A stretch of 64,000 bases of DNA, taken from positions 522,291-586,290 of the forward strand of contig SDAL01000002.1 in the NCBI GenBank assembly GCA_004153385.1, given 5' to 3'. Shown one piece after another: positions 55,515 to 64,000 of the stretch. Positions within the stretch are counted from its first letter, which is position 1. Every line of letters begins with the position of its first letter. The notes below the pieces were generated by a model that was not told the DNA's origin, searched no databases, and saw only the letters and a list, made by a program, of their open reading frames with translations. A program made the translations under genes and the position numbers. Origin of the DNA: Paracoccaceae bacterium. Its GTDB lineage: Bacteria > Pseudomonadota > Alphaproteobacteria > Rhodobacterales > Rhodobacteraceae.

Positions 55515-56336
55515 TCATTTCACGCCGGTCATGGTAATGCCCGCGATGAACTGACGTCGGGCGAGCAAAAAGCAGATGACCATCGGGGCGGTGACCAGCG
55601 TGGCCCCTGCCATCAAGGCGCCGTAATCGGCCCCTGATTCCGCGTCCGAGAAATACAGCATTCCCAGCGGTGGCGGGGCCAGCGCGGTGTCGCGCACCAC
55701 GATCAGCGGCCAGTAAAGATCGTTCCAATGGGCCACGACCGAAAAGATCGCAAAGGCGGCAAGCGCGGGCAGGGAGGCGCGCAAGACAAGCCCCCAGCAG
55801 ATCTCCATTTCGGAAAACCCGTCAAGACGCGCCGCCTCGATGATTTCATCGGGGTAGGAGCGGAACGACTGCCGGAACAGGAAGATTGCGAACACCGACA
55901 GGAAAAACGGGGCCATCAGCGCGAAATAGGTGTTGAGCAGGTGCGCCTTGGCCAGACCCACAAACAACGGCAGCGCCAGCGCCTGCATCGGCACACACAG
56001 CGCGGCGATCACAAGCGCCAGCATCAGGTTGCGGCCCGGAAATTTCAGCTTGGCCAGCGCATAGGCCGCAGGCACGGCGGTCAGAACCTGTACCAGCAAG
56101 ATGCCACCGCACACGATCACGCCATTCAGCATGAAGCGCCCCATCGGCACGCGTTCCCCGACCTTGGCAAAATTGCGCCCCGCCGAAAAAGTCTCGGGGA
56201 TCGGCCAAAGCGAGATATTGAAGATCTCGGCAGGGGCACGGATCGCGGTCAGCACCATCCAGTAAAACGGCAGCAACATCACGCAGGCCCCGAGCGTCAG
56301 GATCACATGAGGCAGATATCGGGTCAGACGCGGCAT
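55515..56336 (-). CDS. ABC transporter permease (UgpE/MalG-like)
   Basis: The 273-residue permease has six membrane segments and the EAA loop YPDEIIEAARLDGFSEMEIC. It overlaps the upstream permease by TGATG. Partner of the next gene. Confidence 0.9.
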   Translation of the reverse strand: MPRLTRYLPHVILTLGACVMLLPFYWMVLTAIRAPAEIFNISLWPIPETFSAGRNFAKVGERVPMGRFMLNGVIVCGGILLVQVLTAVPAAYALAKLKFPGRNLMLALVIAALCVPMQALALPLFVGLAKAHLLNTYFALMAPFFLSVFAIFLFRQSFRSYPDEIIEAARLDGFSEMEICWGLVLRASLPALAAFAIFSVVAHWNDLYWPLIVVRDTALAPPPLGMLYFSDAESGADYGALMAGATLVTAPMVICFLLARRQFIAGITMTGVK

Positions 56337-57256
56337 CAGTAATGCACCTTCCGGTCAAGCTTGAAGGTTTGGCCGATCGACACGATCAGCACGAGGGCAA
56401 GGAAAATCAGGGTAAGTGCCGAGGCATAGCCGGTTTCGGCATATTCGAACCCCTCCAGATAGATCGCGTATAAAAGCGTCTCGGAGCCTTGGCGGCCTTT
56501 GGTCAGAACGGCCACTTGCTCGAACACCTTGAAGGCGGAAATCGATGTGGTCACCAGCACGAACATCGTCGTGGGCCCCAGCATCGGCCATGTCACGGTC
56601 AGGAACCGGTCGAGAGGGGACTTCGCGCCGTCCAGCCGCGCGGCCTCCAACAGGTCTTTGGGGATAGCGGTCAAACCGGCCAGAAACAGGACCATATTGA
56701 AGCCCAGGACCTGCCAGATCCCCATCAGTGCCATCGTCGGGATCAGCAAATGGGGGTCGGCCAGAAAAGCCACCGGATCAAGGCCCAACGCCCTGAATGC
56801 CGCGTTGACCGGCCCCAAAGACGGATGAAGCAGGAACTGCCAGACCGTGGCCATTGCAACCAGTGTCGATGTGACGGGCAGGAAATAGGCCACTTCCCAC
56901 AGTGCGCGGCTGCGTTTGCGCCCGTGCACCAGTAGCGCCACGCCAAGCGCCAGCCCGACGCCCAGCGGAATAACCAGCGCGGCATAAAGCGCGGTATTGC
57001 CCAAGGCGCGCAAAAATACCGGATCGGAAAAGGCGCGTGCAAAATTATCAAACCCTGTGAAGCCCCAAGACAGCGCGCCCAGCTGGTAATCGGTGACGCT
57101 GAAGCCGGCCAGCACCAGCACGGGAATGATATAGATTGCCAGAAGAAGCCCCATTGCAGGGGCGGCAAACAGAAACCCGCGCCACATCATGCGCCGTGTC
57201 CGGCGCGACATCGGCACGGCGGATGTGCGGGGCAGGGGAGGATCGATCACGCTCAT
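56336..57256 (-). CDS. ABC transporter permease (UgpA/MalF-like)
   Basis: The 306-residue permease has a basic N-terminus, six membrane segments and the EAA loop IPKDLLEAARLDGAKSPLDR. The start at 57256 overlaps the ATPase stop by ATGA. Its LGFTGFDNFARAF-like segment (SWGFTGFDNFARAFSDPVFL) is typical of UgpA. Confidence 0.9.
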   Translation of the reverse strand: MSVIDPPLPRTSAVPMSRRTRRMMWRGFLFAAPAMGLLLAIYIIPVLVLAGFSVTDYQLGALSWGFTGFDNFARAFSDPVFLRALGNTALYAALVIPLGVGLALGVALLVHGRKRSRALWEVAYFLPVTSTLVAMATVWQFLLHPSLGPVNAAFRALGLDPVAFLADPHLLIPTMALMGIWQVLGFNMVLFLAGLTAIPKDLLEAARLDGAKSPLDRFLTVTWPMLGPTTMFVLVTTSISAFKVFEQVAVLTKGRQGSETLLYAIYLEGFEYAETGYASALTLIFLALVLIVSIGQTFKLDRKVHY

Positions 57257-58434
57257 GCGGCCACCTGATCGCGCTGATGCAGGGCGCGCCGGTTTCCGTC
57301 GGCATCGAAAAGATGCGCGCGGGCGTGGGCAAAGCTCCATGCCATCGTGTCGCCGGGGGCTGCGTTCTGTGCGCCCGCATACTGGCGCATGATGATCCGT
57401 CCGCCCTCGGCCTGTGGCATATCGAGTGTTACGAACCGATCAGCGCCATGTTGTTCGATGCGCGCGACCTGCGCCCCCCAGCCCTCGGGGTCGGGGTGCA
57501 GGTCCTCGGCGCGCAGGCCCAGTACGGCAGGCCCGCGTGATCGTGATGTGTGCATCCCTGTGGCGCGTCCCTGCAGATTGACACTCCCGCCGGCATCGAC
57601 CTCCACCGGTAGCAGGTTCATCTGGGGGGTGCCGATGAAACGGGCCACAGTAAGGTTGGCGGGTGTTTCATAAAGCTGCGCCGGTGTGCCCAGCTGCGCG
57701 ATCGTGCCACCCTCCATCAATGCGATCCGGTCCGACATCGTCATCGCCTCGATCTGGTCATGGGTGACGTAGATGAATGTCGTGCCCAGCTTTGCATGCA
57801 GCGCGGCCAGTTCGTCGCGCATATGGGCGCGCAGCTTGGCATCAAGGTTGGACAACGGCTCGTCCATCAAAAACGCCACCGGATCGCGCACCAGCGCCCG
57901 TGCCAGCGCCACACGCTGGCGTTGGCCGCCTGAAAGCTGGGCGGGGCGGCGCTCCAGCAGGGGGGTGATCTGCAAAACCTCTGCCGCCGCGCATACGGCG
58001 GCGTCTATCTCGCGCAGTTCCGGACCCCGTGCGCCCAAAAGACGCCCCAACACAGGCAGGCGGGCCGCTTGCGACAAACGCCGCATCCGAAGCGGCGTGG
58101 CGATGTTCTGGCGCACCGTCATATGTGGATAAAGCGCGTAGGACTGGAACACCATTGCAAGGTTGCGATCTGAAGGATCCACATCCGTTACATCGCGACC
58201 TTCGATGCTCAGGCTGCCGCAATCGGGTGTTTCCAGCCCGGCAATGATCCGCAAAAGGGTCGATTTGCCGCAACCGGACATGCCGACGAGCGACAAGAAC
58301 TCGCCCTGCTTCACCGACAGATCAATCCCTTTGAGAACGGTACTGCCGCCGAATGACTTGCCGATCCCTTGAAGGTGGAGTGCCGGACTGTTGGCATCGG
58401 GCGTTCGGGGCGGCATCTCGACGTTGGGCTGCAT
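57253..58434 (-). CDS. ABC transporter ATP-binding protein (UgpC/MalK-like)
   Basis: The 393-residue ATPase has Walker A GMSGCGKSTLL, signature [15 protein letters not shown], Walker B AFLMDEPLSNLDAKL and H-loop YVTHDQIEAMTM. Between the Q-loop and the signature there is an insertion of about 20 residues (SQAARLPVLGRLLGARGPEL). A TOBE domain follows. AAGGAG lies upstream of ATG 58434. It is the first gene of the five-gene operon; no regulator gene is adjacent. Confidence 0.92.
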   Translation of the reverse strand: MQPNVEMPPRTPDANSPALHLQGIGKSFGGSTVLKGIDLSVKQGEFLSLVGMSGCGKSTLLRIIAGLETPDCGSLSIEGRDVTDVDPSDRNLAMVFQSYALYPHMTVRQNIATPLRMRRLSQAARLPVLGRLLGARGPELREIDAAVCAAAEVLQITPLLERRPAQLSGGQRQRVALARALVRDPVAFLMDEPLSNLDAKLRAHMRDELAALHAKLGTTFIYVTHDQIEAMTMSDRIALMEGGTIAQLGTPAQLYETPANLTVARFIGTPQMNLLPVEVDAGGSVNLQGRATGMHTSRSRGPAVLGLRAEDLHPDPEGWGAQVARIEQHGADRFVTLDMPQAEGGRIIMRQYAGAQNAAPGDTMAWSFAHARAHLFDADGNRRALHQRDQVAA

Positions 58435-58730
58435 GGCCTTGAGGCTCCTTGGTGGTGTTTCCAAGGCGCTCAGATGGGCGCAGTTTGTAACCCGAAGATG
58501 ACGCAGGCACGAAGCTTTGTTGACACAGCTCCATCATGGGGTGGCGGCGTCCCGCTACAATCGGGCGGGGAATGAATGGCATGTTGAATTCGGGGGGCGA
58601 GTTCTTCATCCTAAGGGCGCGAAGAACCGCCATGGGCTTTGTGAACGGCCCGGTGTTTCGAAACATCCGTTGACACATTGCCAGATCGCACCGCATGCGC
58701 GGGGCATAGACAGATTTAAAAGGTCCGAAT

Positions 58731-59654
58731 ATGAGCATTTCCTATCTGATTACCCACTCCGGTGGGTTCCATGCCGACGAGATACTTTCATCTGTCATTC
58801 TTACGCGGCTGTTTCCGCACGCCGAGCTGTGCCGCACCCGAGAGCCGGAGTGGCTGACCCCGTCATCGGATCGCATCATCTATGATGTGGGGCGCGAATA
58901 TGATCCCGAGGTACAGATCTTCGATCACCATCAACGGCCCGCACCGCAGCGAGAGGATGGCCAGCCGCTCAGCTCGTTCGGGCTGATCTGGCGTCATTAC
59001 GGGCGTGAGTATCTGCAGGCACTGGATGTGCCGGAACACGATGTCGAGGACATTCACGCCTCGTTTGATCGCGGTTTTGTGGTGCCGGTGGACCTTGTGG
59101 ACAACGGGGCGCTAAGTCCCGCAAGCGCGGGCGCCTTGGCAGATCTGACCTTGCCGGTGCTGCTGGAAAGCCTGAAGCCCGTATTCGATGCACGCGAAGA
59201 CGATGCCGAAGATCGTGCGTTTCATGCCGCGCTGCCGGTGGCGCGCGCCTTCATCGAGGCATCGATTGCGCGCAAGGCCGCCAAACGCAGGGCGGAGGCT
59301 GTGGTGATGAAAGCCATAGCGGATGCGGGGCAATCGCAGGTGCTGGAACTGCCAACCGGTATGCCATTCCGTTCGGCTGTGGTGAAGGCGGGCGCGGATC
59401 ATTTGTTGTTTGTTATCAGCCCGCGGGACACGGACTGGTGTCTGACCGGTATCAGGTTGCGCGATGACGGGTTCGAGCAGCGCGCCGATCTGCCGCAGGC
59501 ATGGGCGGGGTTGACCGATGCCGCGCTTGAGGCCGCAAGCGGTGTAAATGGCGCAAAGTTCTGCCACAATGGTCGCTTTATCGCTGTGGCAGATAGCCGG
59601 GAGGCCATTTTGCAGATGGCCAACCTTGCTGTGGAGGCCGCCCGCGCGGGCTGA
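58731..59654 (+). CDS. MYG1-family protein (DHH-like metal-dependent hydrolase)
   Basis: The 307-residue protein begins SISYLITHSGGFHADEILSS, has IIYDVGREYDPEVQIFDHHQ with the DHH motif and VPVDLVDNGA, all conserved in MYG1/GAMM1 proteins. Eukaryotic MYG1 is a 3'-5' RNA exonuclease; bacterial members are poorly studied. It is divergent from the ABC operon and probably monocistronic. Confidence 0.9.
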   Translation: MSISYLITHSGGFHADEILSSVILTRLFPHAELCRTREPEWLTPSSDRIIYDVGREYDPEVQIFDHHQRPAPQREDGQPLSSFGLIWRHYGREYLQALDVPEHDVEDIHASFDRGFVVPVDLVDNGALSPASAGALADLTLPVLLESLKPVFDAREDDAEDRAFHAALPVARAFIEASIARKAAKRRAEAVVMKAIADAGQSQVLELPTGMPFRSAVVKAGADHLLFVISPRDTDWCLTGIRLRDDGFEQRADLPQAWAGLTDAALEAASGVNGAKFCHNGRFIAVADSREAILQMANLAVEAARAG

Positions 59655-60061
59655 TCTGCCAAAGTCCCTACAAAGGCCGGTGCAAAGGCGCCGCGCCTTT
59701 GCCGCGTTCATACTGATGCCTGCCACAGCCGGACTTTGGGCGAAATCCGTGGCGGGCGGGCGCGGGCCGGGCCTTGACAGAACAGGGCCACCGCGTTGGC
59801 GATACCGTTGCACGTGAAACGCGTTGTCGTTTTCGTGTGAAAGCAGCCGGCATGAGGGCGCATAGATACCGCTGCGGCGGCGCGCGCCGATATTTCAGGG
59901 GCTTTATCGATTCTTTTGACCGAATTTATTGGGGTATTTAGATACCGAACTTCTAATCAATTGATTTAGATCGATAAATTACAATTCGTGGGGCTTGATT
60001 TTTAACGTGGGATGAAGGAAAAGCCCTCATCTGAATTCACAACCCGTCAAGGGACGAACAA
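59655..60061. other. Leader region of the rplM-rpsI operon
   Basis: About 400 bases without a gene. The second half is AT-rich (59890-60000) and must hold the ribosomal promoter, though I cannot fix the boxes. A small stem GATGAAGG / CCCTCATC at 60011-60031, 30 bases before rplM, could be an autoregulatory leader element. Confidence 0.45.
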
Positions 60062-60523
60062 ATGAACACCTACACCGCAAAACCGGCGGAGATCGAGAAG
60101 AAGTGGATCCTGATCGACGCTGAAGGCGTCGTTCTGGGCCGTCTTGCTTCGATCGTCGCAATGCGTCTGCGTGGCAAGCACAAAGCCACTTTCACGCCGC
60201 ACATGGATATGGGCGACAACGTCATCATCATCAACGCCGACAAGGTACAGATGACTGGCAAGAAGCGTGACGACAAGACATACTACTGGCACACCAACCA
60301 CCCGGGTGGCCTCAAGTCGCGTACCGCACGTCAGATCCTCGAAGGCAATCACCCCGAGCGTGTGGTGATGAAAGCCGTTGAGCGTATGATCTCGCGTAAC
60401 CGTCTGGGCCGTCAGCAGATGTCGAACCTGCGCGTTTATGCAGGCACCGAGCATCCGCACGAGGCACAGTCGCCCGAAGTTCTCGACGTTAAGTCGTTGA
60501 GCAAAAAGAACACCCGGAGCTGA
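60062..60523 (+). CDS. rplM: 50S ribosomal protein L13
   Basis: The 153-residue protein has [37 protein letters not shown] and GMLPRNRLGR-like [11 protein letters not shown], matching L13. It assembles early into the large subunit. AAGGGA lies upstream; rpsI follows two bases later. Confidence 0.97.
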   Translation: MNTYTAKPAEIEKKWILIDAEGVVLGRLASIVAMRLRGKHKATFTPHMDMGDNVIIINADKVQMTGKKRDDKTYYWHTNHPGGLKSRTARQILEGNHPERVVMKAVERMISRNRLGRQQMSNLRVYAGTEHPHEAQSPEVLDVKSLSKKNTRS

Positions 60524-60525
60524 TC

Positions 60526-61020
60526 ATGGCTGAAGAACTCAAATCCCTCGACGATCTGAAGTCGGCCGTATCCGGCACCGAAGGCGCTGATGCTGCTGAA
60601 GTGACCATCAACCGCGAGCCGGTGCGCGACGAGCTGGGCCGCTCCTATGCGACCGGCAAGCGTAAAGACGCGGTTGCCCGCGTTTGGGTCAAGCCCGGCA
60701 CTGGCAAGGTCAGCGTCAACGGCAAAGAGATGAGCAAATATTTTGCACGTCCCGTTCTGCAGTTGATCGTGAACCAGCCGTTCGACGTGTCCGGCGTCAA
60801 AGGCGAATTCGACGTCTATGCAACCGTCACCGGCGGTGGTCTTTCCGGCCAGGCAGGTGCGGTAAAGCACGGCATTTCGAAAGCACTTCAGCTGTTCGAT
60901 CCCGCCCTGCGTTCCTCGCTGAAAGCCGCAGGCTTCCTGACCCGCGACTCGCGTGTGGTTGAGCGTAAGAAATTCGGTCGTCGTAAAGCACGTCGCTCGT
61001 TCCAGTTCTCGAAGCGCTAA
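60526..61020 (+). CDS. rpsI: 30S ribosomal protein S9
   Basis: The 164-residue protein ends with the S9 signature [24 protein letters not shown] [18 protein letters not shown] and a final FQFSKR. The N-terminal extension of about 40 residues ([19 protein letters not shown]) is usual for Rhodobacteraceae. It is coupled to rplM in the standard pair. Confidence 0.97.
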   Translation: MAEELKSLDDLKSAVSGTEGADAAEVTINREPVRDELGRSYATGKRKDAVARVWVKPGTGKVSVNGKEMSKYFARPVLQLIVNQPFDVSGVKGEFDVYATVTGGGLSGQAGAVKHGISKALQLFDPALRSSLKAAGFLTRDSRVVERKKFGRRKARRSFQFSKR

Positions 61021-61042
61021 TCTTCGCGACATCTGGTTTTGG

Positions 61043-61073
61043 AAAACGCGGCCCTTCGGGGTCGCGTTTTTCG
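61043..61073 (+). terminator. Terminator of rplM-rpsI
   Basis: AACGCGGCCC-TTCG-GGGTCGCGTT followed by TTTCGTTT, 25 bases after the rpsI stop. Confidence 0.9.
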
Positions 61074-61199
61074 TTTGTCAGCCGGTGGTGCCATCACGTC
61101 TGCGCGTGGGGGTGATCCGTCAGGCTTGACTTGGCCCCCATAGGGCGTAATGGCAAATGGCCGGACATCAGGTCCGGTTTTTTTGGGCCATGCGTTTTC

Positions 61200-62135
61200 A
61201 TGATTCCGCTTGTGATGTCCTCTGGCGATCTGCTGGCAGATCGCCGCGCCGAATATGGCGAGAGTTGTTTACCCGATAATCCTGAAGCGGCTTGCGATTT
61301 GTATCGCCAAGCGCTGGAGCTTGCGCCGGATTGGGCGGCAGGCTGGTTCCGACTGGGGGAAATCCGCGCGGATGCCGGTATCAATGGTGCCGCAGATGCT
61401 TTTGGCCAAGCGATCGCGGCCGATCCCGCTGACCGCCTTGGTGCGGGATTGAAGCGTGATCTTTTGCGCCCCAAGCCGTTGGGCGATGCGATGCCCGCCG
61501 CGTTTGTCGAGGCATTGTTCGACCAGTATGCCACCAGTTTCGATACCCATTTGTGCGGCCAGTTGGACTATCGCGCGCCAAGCCTGATGGCGCGTAGTTT
61601 GGGGGCGGGCTACGGGCGGATGCTGGATCTGGGGTGCGGTACCGGATTGATGGGCGAGGTCATGCGCCCGCGTGCCGCCTATATGGAAGGCTGGGATCTT
61701 TCTGCCGAAATGCTTCGGGCGGCTGATGCCAAGGGGCTCTATGATGCGCTGCACAAATGCGACGTAGCGCAGCTGACACCTGCGCCGCCGCAATGGGATT
61801 TGGTCACCGCAGCGGATGTATTTGCCTATGTCGGTGCATTAGAGCGGGTGGTGGCATGGGTCGGGCATGTTCTGCTGCCACAGGGCCAGTTTGCCTTTAC
61901 GGTCGAGGCGCATGACGGCCCCGAGCCGTTTCGCCTGCAAGACAGTCGCCGGTATGCCCATACACAAAAATACCTCACCGATCTGATGGCACATGCCGGG
62001 TTTGAAGCAGACATTACCGCTGCGGTTTTGCGTATGGATCGCGGCGCACCGATCAGGGGCTATGTTGTGCACGCGATACGCGCTAGCATCGGGTCTGCGC
62101 CTGATCGCGAGAGGCATGCTGAAATCGGTGTGTGA
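61200..62135 (+). CDS. TPR-containing SAM-dependent methyltransferase
   Basis: The protein of about 311 residues has an N-terminal TPR-like part (PEAACDLYRQALELAPDWAA) and a class I methyltransferase domain with motif I MLDLGCGTGLMGEV and motif DLVTAADVFAYVG. The start is uncertain: ATG 61200 is used, ATG 61215 is equally possible and neither has a clear ribosome site. Substrate unknown. Confidence 0.85.
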   Translation: MIPLVMSSGDLLADRRAEYGESCLPDNPEAACDLYRQALELAPDWAAGWFRLGEIRADAGINGAADAFGQAIAADPADRLGAGLKRDLLRPKPLGDAMPAAFVEALFDQYATSFDTHLCGQLDYRAPSLMARSLGAGYGRMLDLGCGTGLMGEVMRPRAAYMEGWDLSAEMLRAADAKGLYDALHKCDVAQLTPAPPQWDLVTAADVFAYVGALERVVAWVGHVLLPQGQFAFTVEAHDGPEPFRLQDSRRYAHTQKYLTDLMAHAGFEADITAAVLRMDRGAPIRGYVVHAIRASIGSAPDRERHAEIGV

Positions 62136-62203
62136 TGTAGATGCGGATTTGCATCCGCCCCGGTTTTTCCATAGCTGTTGGAAAACTGTTTGAAAGGGCC
62201 GTC

Positions 62204-62902
62204 ATGTCCGTATCTATGCTCTCTACCTTTATCAAACCCATGCACCGCGAGGGGCGTAAATTTGTCGCTATTTTCGCGGCCGTCACCCTTGTTCTGTTTC
62301 TGATCAGCGATGTGCTGGGCTGGATCGGGGTCGGGCTGACAGTGTGGTGTTATTATTTCTTCCGTGACCCCGAGCGGACGACCCCTGTGCGAGAGGGCCT
62401 GATGGTGTCTCCGGCCGATGGGGTGATCTCTCTGCTTGAGCCCGCCGTGCCGCCGGTCGAATTGGGGCTGGGCGATGCGCCCTTGACCCGCGTGTCCGTG
62501 TTCATGAATGTCTTCAACTGCCATGTGAACCGGATCCCGCATCAGGGCCGGATAACCCGCATCGCCTATCACGAAGGCAAATTCCTGAACGCTTCCTTGG
62601 ACAAGGCCAGCTCGGATAACGAGCGCAATGGTCTGGCCGTCGAGATGGCTGACGGGCGCAGCTATGGTGTTGTGCAAATCGCAGGCCTCGTGGCCCGTCG
62701 GATTTTGTGCGAGGTTGACGAGGGGCAGCAGATGATGACGGGCGAGCGTTTCGGAATGATCCGGTTCGGCTCGCGTCTTGATATTTATCTTCCCGACGGT
62801 GTGAGCCCGCTTGTGTGCATCGGTCAGACGATGGTCGCCGGTGAGACGGTGCTCGCAGATCTGCAATCACAAGAGACGCCCCGTCTGGGTAGTGTCCGCT
62901 AG
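62204..62902 (+). CDS. psd: Phosphatidylserine decarboxylase proenzyme
   Basis: The 232-residue protein is the short archaeal-like/alphaproteobacterial Psd. Self-cleavage is expected between G189 and S190 (RFGSRLDIY), making the pyruvoyl group. Two hydrophobic segments lie at about 20-55. [18 protein letters not shown] is the other conserved block. It makes phosphatidylethanolamine at the inner membrane and is directly followed by pssA. Confidence 0.95.
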   Translation: MSVSMLSTFIKPMHREGRKFVAIFAAVTLVLFLISDVLGWIGVGLTVWCYYFFRDPERTTPVREGLMVSPADGVISLLEPAVPPVELGLGDAPLTRVSVFMNVFNCHVNRIPHQGRITRIAYHEGKFLNASLDKASSDNERNGLAVEMADGRSYGVVQIAGLVARRILCEVDEGQQMMTGERFGMIRFGSRLDIYLPDGVSPLVCIGQTMVAGETVLADLQSQETPRLGSVR

Positions 62903-62912
62903 GAGGGCCCTG

Positions 62913-63635
62913 ATGTCTGAACGCGAAGATAAACTGCCGCTTATCCAGCTATTGCCGAATTTGGTGACGATCTCCGGCATGTGCCTCGGGTTGACGTCGA
63001 TCCGCTTCACAATGGTGGAGCGCTATGAGACCGCGGTGATCCTGATCGTGCTTGCCGCATTGATTGATGGGCTGGATGGGCTTTTGGCGCGCCGGCTGCG
63101 CGCAACGTCCGATTTCGGGGCGGAACTGGATAGCCTTTCGGATTTTCTGTGCTTTGGCGTGGCACCGGCTTTGCTGGTCTATCGTTTTGCATTGGGAGAA
63201 ACCAATTCACTAGGCTGGGTCTTTGTGCTTGTCTTCGCAGCAGCAGGGTGTCTGCGACTGGCACGATTTAACGTGATGCGCTCAGAGCCTGATTCCATGC
63301 GCCATTTTACAGGCGTGCCAGCCCCTGCGGGCGCAGGTTTGTGCCTTTTGCCCGTGTTCCTGAGTTTCGCGCATATCATTGAGACACGGAATGTCCCTTT
63401 TCTGGTGGCTATCTGGGTAGGGTTCATCGGGATCTTGATGATCTCGCGGATCAAGACCATTTCGCCAAAGGCAATGCGGGTGCCCAAAGGTGCCTTTGCC
63501 TTCCTTCTATTGGCAGTCGTTGTGGCCATGGGGATGATCTTCACCCGGTTCTGGTTGCTGATGGTGGTGTTATCGTTGATCTACGTGGCGCTCCTTGTTC
63601 CCCCGATACTCAAATCCAAGGGCCGTTTGTTATAA
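62913..63635 (+). CDS. pssA: CDP-diacylglycerol-serine O-phosphatidyltransferase
   Basis: The 240-residue membrane protein has the CDP-alcohol phosphotransferase motif D52-G-x2-D55-G-x2-A-R-x8-G69-x3-D73-x3-D77 and about seven membrane segments. It makes phosphatidylserine for Psd. AGGAGGG precedes the ATG; the gap from psd is ten bases. Confidence 0.95.
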   Translation: MSEREDKLPLIQLLPNLVTISGMCLGLTSIRFTMVERYETAVILIVLAALIDGLDGLLARRLRATSDFGAELDSLSDFLCFGVAPALLVYRFALGETNSLGWVFVLVFAAAGCLRLARFNVMRSEPDSMRHFTGVPAPAGAGLCLLPVFLSFAHIIETRNVPFLVAIWVGFIGILMISRIKTISPKAMRVPKGAFAFLLLAVVVAMGMIFTRFWLLMVVLSLIYVALLVPPILKSKGRLL

Positions 63636-63651
63636 TCGACCGATTGCTATC

Positions 63652-63679
63652 AAAAAGCGGGCCAATCGGCCCGCTTTTT
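63652..63679 (+). terminator. Terminator of psd-pssA
   Basis: AAAAAGCGGGCC-AATC-GGCCCGCTTTTT, 17 bases after the pssA stop; symmetrical enough to work in both directions. Confidence 0.93.
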
Positions 63680-64000
63680 GATTCCCAGCCCCTCTCCGAG
63701 TCGGGCGAACCGGCCCTTAGGGGCGATTTTATGGCGTGGTTATCTGGAAAAGGGCGAGGGTAGGGACGCCGCCATTACATTCTTTGTGTAAAATTTACGC
63801 AACAGAACAAGGGCTTGTCGCTTTTTTTCAAATCAATGTCTTTTTTATGTTGCGCCCTGAGATACCTTTGCCTATACACCGCTTCACCGCAGCGGCAAAC
63901 GACGCAGCGGGACGGCGGAAGGTTCTGCAAGGGACTGGAAGCAAACGGAAATTTTGAAGGTAGGTTGGCGGTTAGCACCTGAAGCGATTTAGGTGGTGCT
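63680..64000. other. Gene-free window end
   Basis: About 320 bases with no convincing gene; AT-rich around 63780-63850, which could be a promoter for a gene beyond the edge. Confidence 0.4.

Overview
The window looks like chromosome from an alphaproteobacterium of the Rhodobacteraceae (Roseobacter-type). The evidence is the high GC content, the extended C-terminus of peptidyl-tRNA hydrolase, the N-terminally extended S9, ThyX as thymidylate synthase, and a dense set of ABC importers with choline sulfate and glycine betaine catabolic genes. Family assignments come from reading motifs in the translations; no database search was run.

Layout. 1-2.6 kb: the end of a di-haem oxidoreductase gene, then imelysin and DUF1513 genes in one operon. 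2.7-3.7 kb: an outer-membrane beta-barrel protein. 4-9.3 kb: choline/betaine block with gbcB, gbcA, an orphan choline-binding protein (choX) and choline sulfatase (betC). BetC would free choline, ChoX would bind it, and GbcAB would demethylate the betaine made from it. 9.5-17.8 kb: housekeeping genes (alpha/beta hydrolase, DUF1810, thyX, gloA, pth, rplY, lldD, trpA, ychF). 18.5-21.6 kb: marR-emrB-emrA type efflux operon. 21.9-27.2 kb: an Hsp70-like YegD protein and a three-subunit membrane alcohol/sugar dehydrogenase (Tat small subunit, GMC flavoprotein, tri-haem cytochrome c).

27.5-39.0 kb: a tRNA-Gly(TCC) gene followed by a genomic island of about 11.4 kb. A 17-bp copy of the tRNA 3' end recurs at 38947-38963. 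The island holds an integrase remnant, a diguanylate cyclase, a decayed restriction/GIY-YIG/HigA module, a persulfide-responsive sulfur operon (SqrR/BigR-type repressor, two YeeE/YedE proteins, a persulfide dioxygenase-like MBL protein, rhodanese, SulP), a LysR remnant and an IS3-family element. The transposase of that element carries two inserted hairpin sequences.

39-47 kb: a decayed NCS1 permease, a small XRE-regulator/membrane-protein operon under a strongly palindromic operator, a small helical protein, the sulfate importer operon (sbp-cysT-cysW-cysA) with a divergent-side Rrf2 regulator, and a transposase remnant. 46.3-52.9 kb: GntR regulator plus a GH51 arabinofuranosidase/ABC importer operon. 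53.3-58.4 kb: a second carbohydrate or glycerophosphodiester ABC importer operon ending in a phosphodiesterase. 58.7-63.6 kb: MYG1 family gene, rplM-rpsI, a TPR-methyltransferase, and psd-pssA for phosphatidylethanolamine synthesis.
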